Translations under genes and position numbers: made by a program
NCBI GenBank assembly: GCA_003241895.1
Contig: QBLY01000001.1
Coordinates: forward strand, 62,001-126,000
Length of the DNA stretch: 64,000 nucleotides
Source: Lysobacteraceae bacterium
Lineage (GTDB): Bacteria > Pseudomonadota > Gammaproteobacteria > Xanthomonadales > Xanthomonadaceae
Direction: 5' to 3'
The notes under the pieces: model-generated
Seen by the model: only the letters and a program-made list of their open reading frames with translations
The model's database searches: none
What the model was told of the DNA's origin: nothing
In this document: positions 38,127 through 47,032 of the stretch, in pieces
How the letters are laid out: each line of letters begins with the position of its first letter
Numbering within the stretch: position 1 is the stretch's first letter

Positions 38127-38164
38127 GTCCGCAGCGGCCCGCATGATGCGGGCCGCTGCGGGAC
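38127..38164. terminator. Hairpin between HMA copy B and the RND operon end
   Basis: A 14-bp perfect stem (left arm CGCAGCGGCCCGCA, loop TGA) lies between two convergent genes. There is no strong T-run on either side, so it may act as a bidirectional block or protect transcript ends. Confidence 0.55.
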
Positions 38165-38167
38165 CGT

Positions 38168-39559
38168 TCAGGGGTCCGCCACAGCCGGTGCGGCGACGGG
38201 CGCGGTACCCAGCGCCCGGAGCACATCGACAACCGCAATGCGCTGGTGAACCAGCGCCTCGATCGCGGCAACCTGGGTGCCGACGGCATCGCGGCGCGCC
38301 ACCAGGGCATCGAGGGAAGGTGCGGCGCCTTCCTCGTACCGTGCCTGCGCCGCTTCGGCCGCGACACGGGCCTGACGCGCGGCCTCCAGGCGCAGCCGCA
38401 CCTGTCCGATGGACGAACCATGGCGCTGCAGCGCTACTTCGGTTTCCTCCACCGCTTCGAGCACGACTTGGTCGTACTCGGCCAGGGCTAGCCGCGACCC
38501 GGCCTGCGCCCCGCGGTAATCGGCCTGAAGTCGCGGCAGCGAGAACAGGCCCCAGGAGAGTTCGGCGCCCTGTGCGCGTGAATCGGGGGTGGAAGAGAAC
38601 AATCCACCGAGGTCGCCGGCGACGAAGCCAAGCAGGCCCGAAAGCGTCAGGCGCGGGAACCGCGCGGCGCCCGCGGCGTGCGCATCGGCCGCGCGCGCGG
38701 CAAGGGCACGCTCGGCTGCGCGCACATCGGGCCTGGCACGCAGCAACGCGTCGGGCTCCGGCAGGGCGAGGGCCTGCAGCACCAGTGGGGACATTTCACG
38801 GGATGGGGGAGCGCGCCACGCGCCCGGGGTTTCTCCGAGCAGTACCGCAAGGCGCGCCTCGAGGGCGAATACGGTGTCGCGAGCCTGCGCCAGCTCCGCT
38901 TGATCGGTGGCGAATTCGGCCAGACTGCGCGCAAGGTCGGCGGGGGCCGCGCTGCCCAGCTCGACCAGATCGCGGGTGAGGGCCACGATGCGCAGCTGCG
39001 CCGCCACCGAGCCATCGCGCAGGTCCGCTCTTTCGCGCGCACCTTGCAACTGGAACCAAGTGCGCGCGACCTCCGCGGCTACGGCCAGGCGCACCGCCTC
39101 GATCGTCGCCCCGGCGCCATCGGCGCGGGCGCGGGCGGCCTTGCGCTGGCGAGTCTGGCGGCCGAAAAGATCCAGCTCCCAAGACAAGCCCACGCTACCC
39201 GCCCAGGGCGAAAGCGTCGGTTCCCCGGATTGGCGCCCGGCGGACACCGCTCCCTGCGGCAACGAATCGGCGGTGGCGGCACGGCTGCCGGCGCGCGCCA
39301 TCTCCAGGCGGGCCAGCGCTTGGCGCAGGTCGGTGTTCGCAGCCATTGCGCGCTCCACCAGGGCGGCCAGGGCAGGGTCCCCGAGCAGGGACCAGGCCGC
39401 GACTTGCTGGCCGCCGTCACGGGAGAAGCGTGCCGGGACGGCGACCTGGCTGTCGCCGGCCGAGGCGATGTCGCCCACCGTCGCAAGTGCGGGATCCGTG
39501 CCCAGGGCGAACGCCAATGCGAGGGCGATTGGCGCGATCAGGAAGTGTGATTTACGCAT
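38168..39559 (-). CDS. TolC/NodT-family outer membrane efflux protein
   Basis: The product has 463 residues with a signal peptide (LIAPIALALAFALGTDPALA) and two long Ala/Glu/Arg-rich outer-membrane-factor repeats, including SWELDLFGR, which is typical. No lipobox Cys is visible, unlike many NodT members. It is the third gene of the RND operon, overlapping the permease end by 8 bp, and forms the outer channel of the tripartite pump. Confidence 0.92.
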   Translation of the reverse strand: MRKSHFLIAPIALALAFALGTDPALATVGDIASAGDSQVAVPARFSRDGGQQVAAWSLLGDPALAALVERAMAANTDLRQALARLEMARAGSRAATADSLPQGAVSAGRQSGEPTLSPWAGSVGLSWELDLFGRQTRQRKAARARADGAGATIEAVRLAVAAEVARTWFQLQGARERADLRDGSVAAQLRIVALTRDLVELGSAAPADLARSLAEFATDQAELAQARDTVFALEARLAVLLGETPGAWRAPPSREMSPLVLQALALPEPDALLRARPDVRAAERALAARAADAHAAGAARFPRLTLSGLLGFVAGDLGGLFSSTPDSRAQGAELSWGLFSLPRLQADYRGAQAGSRLALAEYDQVVLEAVEETEVALQRHGSSIGQVRLRLEAARQARVAAEAAQARYEEGAAPSLDALVARRDAVGTQVAAIEALVHQRIAVVDVLRALGTAPVAAPAVADP

Positions 39560-42500
39560 GGTGGAGCTCCTCAGTCACAGGCAGGACCTGGCGTAGCGGA
39601 CGACGGCGCAGCAGGCGATAAAAGAGCGGCGTAAAGAACAGGCCGAATGCGGTGACACCGATCATGCCGGCGAACACGGCCACGCCCATGGCCTGGCGCA
39701 TCTCGGCGCCGGCGCCGGAGGCGAGCACCAACGGGACCACCCCCATCACAAAGGCCAGCGAGGTCATCAGGATCGGGCGCAATCGCAGACGGGCAGCGTC
39801 AAGCACCGCCGTTCGGGTGTCGACGCCCTCCAGCTCACGCTGGCGTGCGAACTCGACGATGAGGATGGCGTTCTTGGTCGCCAGGCCGACCAGCACGATC
39901 AGGCCGATCTGCGTGAACAGGTTGTTCTCGCCACCGACCAGCCACACGCCCGCCAGGGCCGAGAGCAGCACCGTCGGAACGATCAGCATCACCGCCAGCG
40001 GCAGGGTCCAACTGTTGTACATCGCCGCCAGGATCAGGAAGGCCAGCAGCACCGCCAACGGAAATACCCAGGCGCCGGCATCGCCATCGAGCTGTTGCTG
40101 GTAGGTGAGCTCGGTCCATTCGAAAGTGAAGCCGGGCGGCAGGTGCTTGTTGGCGAGCTCGGTCATCATCGCGATCGCTTCCTGCGAGCTCACTCCCGCT
40201 GCCGGCGCGCCGCTCAGGTCGGCCGAAGCATAGCCATTGTGGCGAGACACCGGGTCGGGACCAGCGCTGAGTTTCACCGTTGCCAACGTGGACAGCGGCA
40301 CCAATCCGCCAGCCTCGTTGCGGGCATAGAGGCGCGAGATGTCTGACGGGTCAGCGCGCCACGGCGCGTCGGCCTGGACGTTCACCTGCCAAACGCGGCC
40401 CATGAGGTTCACGTCGTTGACGTAGAGCGAGCCCAGGTTGAGCTGTAGCGACTCGTATACCGACTGCAGCGGCACACCTTTCAGTTTGGCCTTCTCACGG
40501 TCGACCTCGATGTCGGCCTGCGGTGCGCCGACCGAGTAGGCACTGAAAAGATTCGCTATTCGCCCGTCCTTGGACACTTCAGCCATAAGGGTCTGGAGCG
40601 CTTGGTTCAAGGCGACGTAACCGTGGCCTTCGCGGTCCTGTATCTGCATCTTGAAGCCACCAACATTGCCCAGGCCGGCCACCGGCGGCGGCGGAAATAC
40701 CGCCGTGAATCCTTCGCCGTATAGCACCTGGAACTTCTCATTGAGCTTCCCGGCAATGGCGAAGGCCGAAAGGGAAGGGTCGGTGCGGTCCTCGAAGGGG
40801 TCGAGCATGGTGAACACCACTGCCGCGCTTGGGCTGGTGCCGAATCCGTTGATGGACAGGCCCGGGAAAGCGACCACGCTTTCTACGCCAGGTTCGGCCA
40901 GAGAGATCTCGCCCATCTTCCGGACCAGCGCTTCGGTACGGTCGAGCGAGGCGCCCTGCGGAAGCTGGACGATACCCACCAGGTAGTACTTGTCCTGCAT
41001 CGGCACGAAGCCCCCGGGCACCGCCTGGAAAGCCAGCACGGTCAGGCCCAGAAGGCCACCGTAAAGGACCAGGGCGCGGCCAGACCTGCGCAGGGTGGTC
41101 TGCACGCCAGAAACATAGTGCTGGGTGGCGCGCTCGAAGAATCGATTGAAAGGCCGGAACAGCCAACCCGACATCTTCCCCAGCCACCGCGAGGCGCGAT
41201 CTGGTGCGGCGCCGTGCGCGGGCAACAGAATGGCCGCCAAGGCCGGCGAAAGGGTCAGGGAATTGAGCGCCGAGATCACCGTAGAGATGGCAATGGTCAG
41301 GGCAAATTGGCTGTAGAACTGACCGGTCAGTCCGCCCAGGAAAGCGGTGGGAACGAAAACCGCGACCAGAACCGCAGTGATGGCGATGATGGGTCCGGTA
41401 ACTTCTCGCATCGCCGCTATTGCCGCCTCGCGTGGGCGCTTGCCCATGGCAATGTGGCGCTCGACGTTCTCGACCACGACGATGGCATCATCCACCACGA
41501 TGCCGATCGAAAGCACTAGTCCGAATAGCGAAAGGGTATTGAGCGAGTAACCAAGCAGGTGCATGGCCGCAAGGGTGCCCACCAGCGACACGGGCACGGC
41601 CGCCAGGGGGATCAGGGTTGCGCGCCACGACTGCAGGAAAAGCAGGACCACGATCACGACCAGCAGCACCGCTTCGAAAAGCGTCGTGATTACGTTGTCT
41701 ATCGAGGCACGCACGAACAGGGTCGGGTCGTAGGCCACCCGGTACTCCACGCCGTCCGGGAAGTCCTTCGACAGGCGGTCGAGTTCGGCGCGCACGCGGA
41801 TGGCCACATCAAGGGCGCTGGCATCGGCCGACTGGTAGATTGCGATCGGCACCGCCGGGCGGTTGTCGAGCAGGCTACGCATGGCGTACTGGTTTGCGCC
41901 GAGCTCGACGCGGGCCACGTCGCGCAGACGCACGATCTCGCCGCGTTCACCCACCTTTACAACGATAGCCTCGAATTCATCAATGTCCGCCAGTCTTCCG
42001 CGCGCGTTGAGCGAGACCTGGAACGGCGCCTCGCCACCAGGCGACGCGCCAGTCACGCCAGCCGCCACCTGTGCGTTCTGCTCACGCAGCGCCGCAACTA
42101 CGTCAGAGCCCACCATGCCCCGCGCGGCGACCCGCTGCGGGTCCAGCCAAACGCGCAAGCTGTACTCGCCGGCGCCCCAAACGACCGTATCCTCGACGCC
42201 TTCCAGGCGGTTGAGTGCATCTTGCACGTTCATGCGCGCGAAGTTGCTCAGGTACAGCAGGTCGTAGCGATCGTTGGGCGACACCAGGTGGGCGACCAGC
42301 AGCATGCTCGGTGCTTGCTTCTGGGTGACCACTCCGATGCGCTGCACTTCTGGCGGCAGGCGGGGCAGGGCACGGGTGACGCGATTCTGGACCTCAACCT
42401 GTGCCATTTCCGGGTCCACACCCTGTGCGAAGGTGACGGTCAGCGTGTAAGCACCGTCGCTGGTCGACTGGCTGCCCAGGTAGAGCATGCCGTCCACACC

Positions 42501-42716
42501 ATTGACCGCCTGTTCCAGAGGCGCGGCAACGGTCTCTGCGATCACCTCGGGATTGGCGCCGGGATAGTTGGCGCGCACCACCACCGTGGGTGGTGCGACG
42601 TCGGGATATTCAGCCAATGGAAGCGCGCCCATGGAGACAAGGCCGGCCACCAGCACCAGAAGCGACAGCACGCCGGCGAAGACCGGCCGGTCGATGAAGA
42701 ATCGTGCGAAGTTCAT
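39552..42716 (-). CDS. HAE1-family RND efflux permease
   Basis: The product has 1054 residues, the normal length. It starts MNFARFFIDRPVFAGVLSLL. TM4 contains the paired Asp of GIVVDDAIVVVENVER used for proton coupling. It lacks the CzcA-type heavy-metal features, so it is of the hydrophobe/amphiphile class (AcrB/MexD-like). It starts 3 bp after the periplasmic adaptor. The CueR-like promoter of the operon recalls gold-inducible gesABC of Salmonella, which also codes for an HAE1 pump. Confidence 0.95.
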   Translation of the reverse strand: MNFARFFIDRPVFAGVLSLLVLVAGLVSMGALPLAEYPDVAPPTVVVRANYPGANPEVIAETVAAPLEQAVNGVDGMLYLGSQSTSDGAYTLTVTFAQGVDPEMAQVEVQNRVTRALPRLPPEVQRIGVVTQKQAPSMLLVAHLVSPNDRYDLLYLSNFARMNVQDALNRLEGVEDTVVWGAGEYSLRVWLDPQRVAARGMVGSDVVAALREQNAQVAAGVTGASPGGEAPFQVSLNARGRLADIDEFEAIVVKVGERGEIVRLRDVARVELGANQYAMRSLLDNRPAVPIAIYQSADASALDVAIRVRAELDRLSKDFPDGVEYRVAYDPTLFVRASIDNVITTLFEAVLLVVIVVLLFLQSWRATLIPLAAVPVSLVGTLAAMHLLGYSLNTLSLFGLVLSIGIVVDDAIVVVENVERHIAMGKRPREAAIAAMREVTGPIIAITAVLVAVFVPTAFLGGLTGQFYSQFALTIAISTVISALNSLTLSPALAAILLPAHGAAPDRASRWLGKMSGWLFRPFNRFFERATQHYVSGVQTTLRRSGRALVLYGGLLGLTVLAFQAVPGGFVPMQDKYYLVGIVQLPQGASLDRTEALVRKMGEISLAEPGVESVVAFPGLSINGFGTSPSAAVVFTMLDPFEDRTDPSLSAFAIAGKLNEKFQVLYGEGFTAVFPPPPVAGLGNVGGFKMQIQDREGHGYVALNQALQTLMAEVSKDGRIANLFSAYSVGAPQADIEVDREKAKLKGVPLQSVYESLQLNLGSLYVNDVNLMGRVWQVNVQADAPWRADPSDISRLYARNEAGGLVPLSTLATVKLSAGPDPVSRHNGYASADLSGAPAAGVSSQEAIAMMTELANKHLPPGFTFEWTELTYQQQLDGDAGAWVFPLAVLLAFLILAAMYNSWTLPLAVMLIVPTVLLSALAGVWLVGGENNLFTQIGLIVLVGLATKNAILIVEFARQRELEGVDTRTAVLDAARLRLRPILMTSLAFVMGVVPLVLASGAGAEMRQAMGVAVFAGMIGVTAFGLFFTPLFYRLLRRRPLRQVLPVTEELHHA

Positions 42717-42719
42717 GGC

Positions 42720-43886
42720 TTACTCCTCGTTTCGCGCGGGTGATGTCGGGCCCGAGCCAGCCGACGCTGTTGCGGCCACGTCCTGCGGCGCCACCGTCAT
42801 GCCGGGGCGTACGCCCATCAGGCCAGCGATGACGATGCGGTCGCTGGCGTCCAGACCCTGCTCGATGACGCGCTGGTCGCCAACGCGGGCGCCGAGTGTG
42901 ACCGGGCGGTACTGCACCTCGCCCTCGCTGTCGACCACCAGTACGTAGCGAGCGCCCTGGTCGGCGCCGATGGCGGTGGCCTGGACCAGCAGTGCGTCCT
43001 TGTGCTCTCCCAGGATCAGTTGCACCTGGCCATAGCGGCCGGGTATGAGTGCCGGATGGCCGTCGAGCGCGATGCGAACACGCAAGGTCCCGGTGTCGGC
43101 GCTGATCTCGTTATCGATGAAAGCCAGCGAGCCATCGAACACTTTGTCGGGCGCCTCGGGCAGAGTGAAGCGCGCACGCCAATGGGAAGTGTCGTGGCCG
43201 GCAAGCGAGGATTCGGCGATATCGAATCGAACGTAGACCTGGTCATTCGCGACCAGGACGCCAAGCACATCGTCTGGACCGACCAGATTGCCAGCGGTCA
43301 GTTCTGCGCGACCGATACGGCCGTCGATGGGTGCGACGACACGCGTGTATCCAAGCTCCAGCCGCGCCCGCGTGGCCGCGGCAACCGCAGCATCTCGACG
43401 CGCGGCGGCGACCGCAGCTTGGGCCTCCCGCCGCTCGGCTTCCTCGGTGGATATGGCCTGCCGTCCTGCGAGGCTGCGGGCACGCCTCGCCTCGCCAGCG
43501 GCCAGGCGCGCCTGGGCCTGGGCCTCTCGGAGGTCGGCTTCGGCACCCGCGAGAGCGGCTGCGTAAGGTGCCGGATCGATCTGCACCAACAGCTGTCCTT
43601 TGCGGACAGGCGCGCCTTGGGTGTAGGCGACACGCTCGATGATGCCAGTGATCTGCGGGCGGAGCTCGACACGTTCCGTTGCCTCCACGTGCCCCGGAAG
43701 TTCCAAGGTTACCGGCAAGGATCGAATTTCGGGTGCCGCCACGGGGACGGACATCGGGCCGGCAGTGTCAGGGGCGCTTGCCTCGCCGGTGCCGCAGGCT
43801 GCAAGTACGGTTGCGACGGCGACGGCGATCAAGGTCATCGCCGTATGGCGAAGGCGGGAAGAGCTTGGAGTAATGAGCGATGGCAT
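42720..43886 (-). CDS. RND efflux periplasmic adaptor lipoprotein
   Basis: The product has 388 residues. The chosen ATG follows a perfect AGGAGG; an upstream in-frame start is not needed. The signal ends in lipobox LAAC. The biotinyl-lipoyl-like halves (ELRPQITGIIERV and APIDGRIGRAELTAG) flank an alpha-helical hairpin, as in AcrA/MexA. It is the first full-size gene of the operon and lies 25 bp after the small membrane peptide. Confidence 0.94.
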   Translation of the reverse strand: MPSLITPSSSRLRHTAMTLIAVAVATVLAACGTGEASAPDTAGPMSVPVAAPEIRSLPVTLELPGHVEATERVELRPQITGIIERVAYTQGAPVRKGQLLVQIDPAPYAAALAGAEADLREAQAQARLAAGEARRARSLAGRQAISTEEAERREAQAAVAAARRDAAVAAATRARLELGYTRVVAPIDGRIGRAELTAGNLVGPDDVLGVLVANDQVYVRFDIAESSLAGHDTSHWRARFTLPEAPDKVFDGSLAFIDNEISADTGTLRVRIALDGHPALIPGRYGQVQLILGEHKDALLVQATAIGADQGARYVLVVDSEGEVQYRPVTLGARVGDQRVIEQGLDASDRIVIAGLMGVRPGMTVAPQDVAATASAGSGPTSPARNEE

Positions 43887-43911
43887 GGGAATCCTCCTGA
43901 AAGGGACAGGC

Positions 43912-44028
43912 TTAGGTGCGTTCATTCCGCCCGAACGAGAGAAGCAAGGCAGTAATTGCGAGCGCGGTGATCCAGCGGCTCCATCCGGCTTTTTTGACTG
44001 TATGGGTCAGCTTTATGCGGTCTTGCAT
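43912..44028 (-). CDS. Small single-pass membrane peptide leading the RND operon (38 residues)
   Basis: From ATG 44028 (CGGAG upstream) the peptide has a charged N-terminus (MQDRIKLTHTVKKAG) and one hydrophobic helix around WITALAITALLL, ending in RNERT. It sits between a CueR-like promoter and the adaptor gene. A diverged copy lies at 30714-30863 in the same promoter context, and conservation of RWITA is a sign of selection. The function is unknown; small membrane partners of RND pumps are known (AcrZ). Confidence 0.5.
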   Translation of the reverse strand: MQDRIKLTHTVKKAGWSRWITALAITALLLSFGRNERT

Positions 44029-44066
44029 GGCGGCGGCTCCGGGTGCGGGATGGTGCGATTCCGGGC

Positions 44067-44097
44067 AGGTTCGTGGTTCCCACCATGGCAAGGTCAA
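44067..44097 (-). promoter_or_regulatory. CueR/MerR-type promoter of the RND operon
   Basis: -35 TTGACC and -10 GAACCT lie 19 bp apart on the minus strand. The spacer begins TTGCCATGGTGGGAA, almost the same as at copA. This suggests induction by CueR or a GolS-like relative. Confidence 0.7.
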
Positions 44098-44138
44098 TGC
44101 CGTTCGTCGGCGCGTCCCTGGCGTTGTGTGCCAGCGTC

Positions 44139-44190
44139 TTGCGCTTCCCACGTGGAAGGGTTGCAAGATGCGCGTACGTGGCCAGCTGCC
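44139..44190 (+). promoter_or_regulatory. Divergent MerR-type dyad with stub of a regulator start
   Basis: On the + strand TTGCGC, a 19-bp spacer with dyad CTTCCCACGTGGAAG, and CAAGAT resemble another MerR-type promoter. An ATGCGC start follows whose bases GGCCAGCTG recall the MRIGQL beginning of MerR proteins but are out of frame, and the frame ends after 8 codons. A divergent regulator was probably lost here. The repeat at 30974-31000 has the same form. Confidence 0.4.
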
Positions 44191-44313
44191 TTGAGTCGTT
44201 TGACTGCCTGCTCTTCGCAGATGGGATCTGTTGCCGTCGCCGTGGCTAACGTTGCAGCCAGGCAGTGGTGCCTGTCGGCATGAACGGCACGAGCGAGCAC
44301 CTGCGTCGTCGGA

Positions 44314-44330
44314 TGGCAGTTGATCTGCCA
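44314..44330. promoter_or_regulatory. Inverted repeat before the DJ-1 gene
   Basis: TGGCAG-TTGAT-CTGCCA is a perfect 6-bp dyad about 58 bp upstream of the DJ-1-like start. It could be an operator. The rest of 44190-44387 shows no gene. Confidence 0.35.
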
Positions 44331-44387
44331 TGAGGCAGTTCAAGTTACGCTTCGCGAACCAATGAGCTCTCGAGAGAGTTGCAAACC

Positions 44388-45014
44388 ATGCACATCGCTA
44401 TTCTTACTTTTCCGGGATTCAATGAGCTCGACTCGTTCATTGCACTAGGAGTCTTGAACCGGATCAAAAAGCCCGGTTGGCGCGTGACGATCTCCTGTCC
44501 CGATGCCGAGGTTACGTCCATGAACGGAGTGACCGTGCGTGCGCAATCCACACTGGAAGATGCGGCCTCTGCGGAGGCCGTTATTGTGGGGAGCGGAGTT
44601 GAAACGCGACGCATCGCCGGCAATCGCGAACTGATGAGTCGTATCTCGCTGAAGCCAGACCGCCAACTCGTTGCCTCCCAATGTTCAGGGGCGCTGATCC
44701 TGGCGAAGCTTGGGCTGTTGGCTAATATCCCTGCATGCACTGATCTGACAACAAAACCTTGGGTGCAAGAGGCAGGCGTAGAAGTTCTACACCAGCCCTT
44801 CTTTGCTCGCGGAAATGTAGCCACCGCCGGCGGGTGTCTTGCGTCTTGCTACCTGGCAGGCTGGATCATCGCGCGGAGCCTGGGGGTGGACGCTGCTGCC
44901 GAGGCGCTCCACTACGTCGCTCCGGTTGGGGAAAAGGAAGCATTCGTGGCCAATGCCCTTGCAAATATTGAGCCGTACCTTGGTAAGGTGTTTTCTACGG
45001 ATCCACGCGCCTAG
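44388..45014 (+). CDS. DJ-1/PfpI family protein
   Basis: The product has 208 residues. The nucleophile-elbow Cys is Cys99 (SQCSGALILA). The N-terminal MHIAILTFPGFNELD and late TAGGCLAS match the DJ-1/PfpI, GATase1-like group. Members include isonitrile hydratase-like enzymes, chaperones and glyoxalases; the exact activity is unknown. ATG 44388 follows GAGAG; an upstream TTG is less likely. Its 3' end overlaps the convergent serine hydrolase by 20 bp. Confidence 0.85.
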   Translation: MHIAILTFPGFNELDSFIALGVLNRIKKPGWRVTISCPDAEVTSMNGVTVRAQSTLEDAASAEAVIVGSGVETRRIAGNRELMSRISLKPDRQLVASQCSGALILAKLGLLANIPACTDLTTKPWVQEAGVEVLHQPFFARGNVATAGGCLASCYLAGWIIARSLGVDAAAEALHYVAPVGEKEAFVANALANIEPYLGKVFSTDPRA

Positions 45015-46479
45015 CGATGTTGCTGCCGCCCGGGAAGCGTAAGTCGAGGGTCTCCACAATTCTGGTGCCGTCTGCGCGCTCAAGTGCGACCAGGCGCATT
45101 CCGCTGTCGGGAGACAGGAGTTGGTCCCGGCTGGAAGCTACCAGCTCCTTGTGGCCGCGCCCCAGGCGCGACCAGGTCAGGCCGCCGCCCGGCCGCGCCT
45201 CCACCTGGAAGCGCTCCGAGGGAAAGTCCCGAAGCTGGTAGGTTCCGATGAAGAGGTTTGAGTCGTCCGGTGTCGTTTCTACGTAGGCCACGCGGTCTGA
45301 GGTCATGGGATCGGGCCATCGATACTGATCGGCAATGCCGCGGGCCACCTCGTAGGCAAGGGCCATGCCCTCGTCCGCGTTGGTCATGATCGTCGCACCC
45401 TGGCAAGTGTCAGGGAACATCAGCCAAAGCGTGCGGTAGCCGATCGGAGCGCCTGTGTGGCTGAACTTCCTCGGTTGACCGTCGGGAGAGACCTCCAAGC
45501 CCAAGCCCCAGTCTCCGATCTGGCGTCGCATCATCTCGCGGGCGCTGTCGCGCTTTAGAAGCGCGCCTTCTTCGCCACGGATCGAATGAACCAGCTCAAT
45601 TGCGAAGCGGGACAGGTCGCCGGGCGTCGACCAGAGCCCGGCTGCGGCAAACTCGGGATACTGCAGCCAGCCACCCGGAATCGGGGAGCCGTCGGCCAGT
45701 GTGCCCTGGGCAGCGGTTTGTGCTGCAGGGCCGTCGTTGAGAGGACCGTAAGCACTGTGCATCATGCCCACGGGCAGCAGGATCTGTTCCCGCATAAGGT
45801 TCTGAAAGCTCTTGCCGCTGACTTTCTCCATCATCGCCTGAACCACCATGAAGCCACCCCCCGAGTATCTCCATCGGGTTCCGGGCTTGGCTTCGATCTG
45901 CACACGGCCCGTGTTGGCGGGTGGCATGCCGTCCAATATCTGCGTAACGGTTGGCAACTCGGCACCGATCGGATATCCCTTGAACCCGGCAACGGTCAGT
46001 CCGGCGCTATGTGTCAGCAGATGCCGCAGCGTGACCTGAGCGTGGTCGAAGGCTTCAGTGCGGGGTGGTACCCACCCGTCAAGGTGCAGCGACGAGTCTT
46101 CGTCTAGCAGCAGCAGACCGTCCTCAACAAGCCGCAGTGCCCCTGCGGCCGCCACGACCTTGCTCACCGAGCCTGCCTGGAACAGGGTGTCTGGCCCCAC
46201 GGGTCGGCCACCCGGCGTAGCGTGGCCGAAACCCCTCACCTCCGTCAACTTGCAGCCTTCCACGATGGCGACACTGACTCCGGGCACCTTGTAGTGCCGC
46301 ATTCGGTCTTCGATGGTGTAGCGCTGCTGTCCCGCGCCATCAAGGTACACGCTGCGTCGCAGGTGCGAGGCATAGCCTGATATCTCTGGCTCGCCTGCCC
46401 CTGCGGATTGGCAGAATACAAGGCCGAGACAAATGAAGGCGGTCGAACGCAGTCCGGCTGAATCAAGTATTGAGGGCAT
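44995..46479 (-). CDS. Serine hydrolase, beta-lactamase/PBP4-like (cassette copy 2)
   Basis: The product has 494 residues. The motifs SVSK (Ser104-Lys107), RYSGGG and FSHTGAPIGYR are the same as in copy 1, and the C-terminal half is very similar (GHKELVASSRDQLLSPDSG versus GHKHLVASSRDQLLSPDSG). A signal peptide is present (AFICLGLVFCQSAGAG). It ends the cassette alpha/beta hydrolase-tautomerase-serine hydrolase. The substrate is unknown. Confidence 0.88.
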   Translation of the reverse strand: MPSILDSAGLRSTAFICLGLVFCQSAGAGEPEISGYASHLRRSVYLDGAGQQRYTIEDRMRHYKVPGVSVAIVEGCKLTEVRGFGHATPGGRPVGPDTLFQAGSVSKVVAAAGALRLVEDGLLLLDEDSSLHLDGWVPPRTEAFDHAQVTLRHLLTHSAGLTVAGFKGYPIGAELPTVTQILDGMPPANTGRVQIEAKPGTRWRYSGGGFMVVQAMMEKVSGKSFQNLMREQILLPVGMMHSAYGPLNDGPAAQTAAQGTLADGSPIPGGWLQYPEFAAAGLWSTPGDLSRFAIELVHSIRGEEGALLKRDSAREMMRRQIGDWGLGLEVSPDGQPRKFSHTGAPIGYRTLWLMFPDTCQGATIMTNADEGMALAYEVARGIADQYRWPDPMTSDRVAYVETTPDDSNLFIGTYQLRDFPSERFQVEARPGGGLTWSRLGRGHKELVASSRDQLLSPDSGMRLVALERADGTRIVETLDLRFPGGSNIARRVDP

Positions 46480-46612
46480 TATCTTGCACTACCTTGTGTG
46501 GTGAACCGCGCCGGCACAGCAGGGCGGGCAGGGTAGAGGATTCGGAAAGATAGATGAGTCGGACGTGGCTGATCTGGCGTCGGACACCCAGCCATTGGTA
46601 AACCGCCAACGT

Positions 46613-46957
46613 TTACAGCATTTCACGATTGCAGTACGTTGCTCGCTCAAACTCGGCGACGTTTATTGCAATGCTCCTGACCTGCGGGAACATGGAAGAA
46701 AGCTCGCTGACGATGAGTTTGGATAGGCCTGCTTTTTCCTCGATGCTGCGGCCCTCCATGATGCTTGCAAAAACGTGTATGAAGGGTTCTCGCTTGTTGC
46801 CTACGGAGTAGGTCGTGTACGGGTTGACCCGCACCTTGATGTCACGCTCGTCGAACAGCCGTGTGCAGTTGGCGGCCCGATGAACGCGATCCACAAGTTG
46901 TTCTTCGGCTTGAGCGTGCAAGATGCTCTGCGAGCAATCGATAACGAAATGCGGCAT
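46613..46957 (-). CDS. CHMI-like tautomerase (5-carboxymethyl-2-hydroxymuconate isomerase family)
   Basis: The product has 114 residues. It begins MPHFVIDCS, giving an N-terminal Pro after Met removal, the general base of the tautomerase superfamily. The HpaF/CHMI pattern is seen up to AEFERATYCNREML. ATG 46957 is chosen for this; the frame is open upstream. It lies between the hydrolase and the serine hydrolase of copy 2. Its C-terminal half is duplicated as a relic at 30581-30742. Confidence 0.85.
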   Translation of the reverse strand: MPHFVIDCSQSILHAQAEEQLVDRVHRAANCTRLFDERDIKVRVNPYTTYSVGNKREPFIHVFASIMEGRSIEEKAGLSKLIVSELSSMFPQVRSIAINVAEFERATYCNREML

Positions 46958-47032
46958 AGGTATCCAGTCGTTTGTTGGCATTCCTGAAAAGGCAATGATC
47001 AAGAGCTTCGGGCTTTCGCCCAAGTCTGCGCG

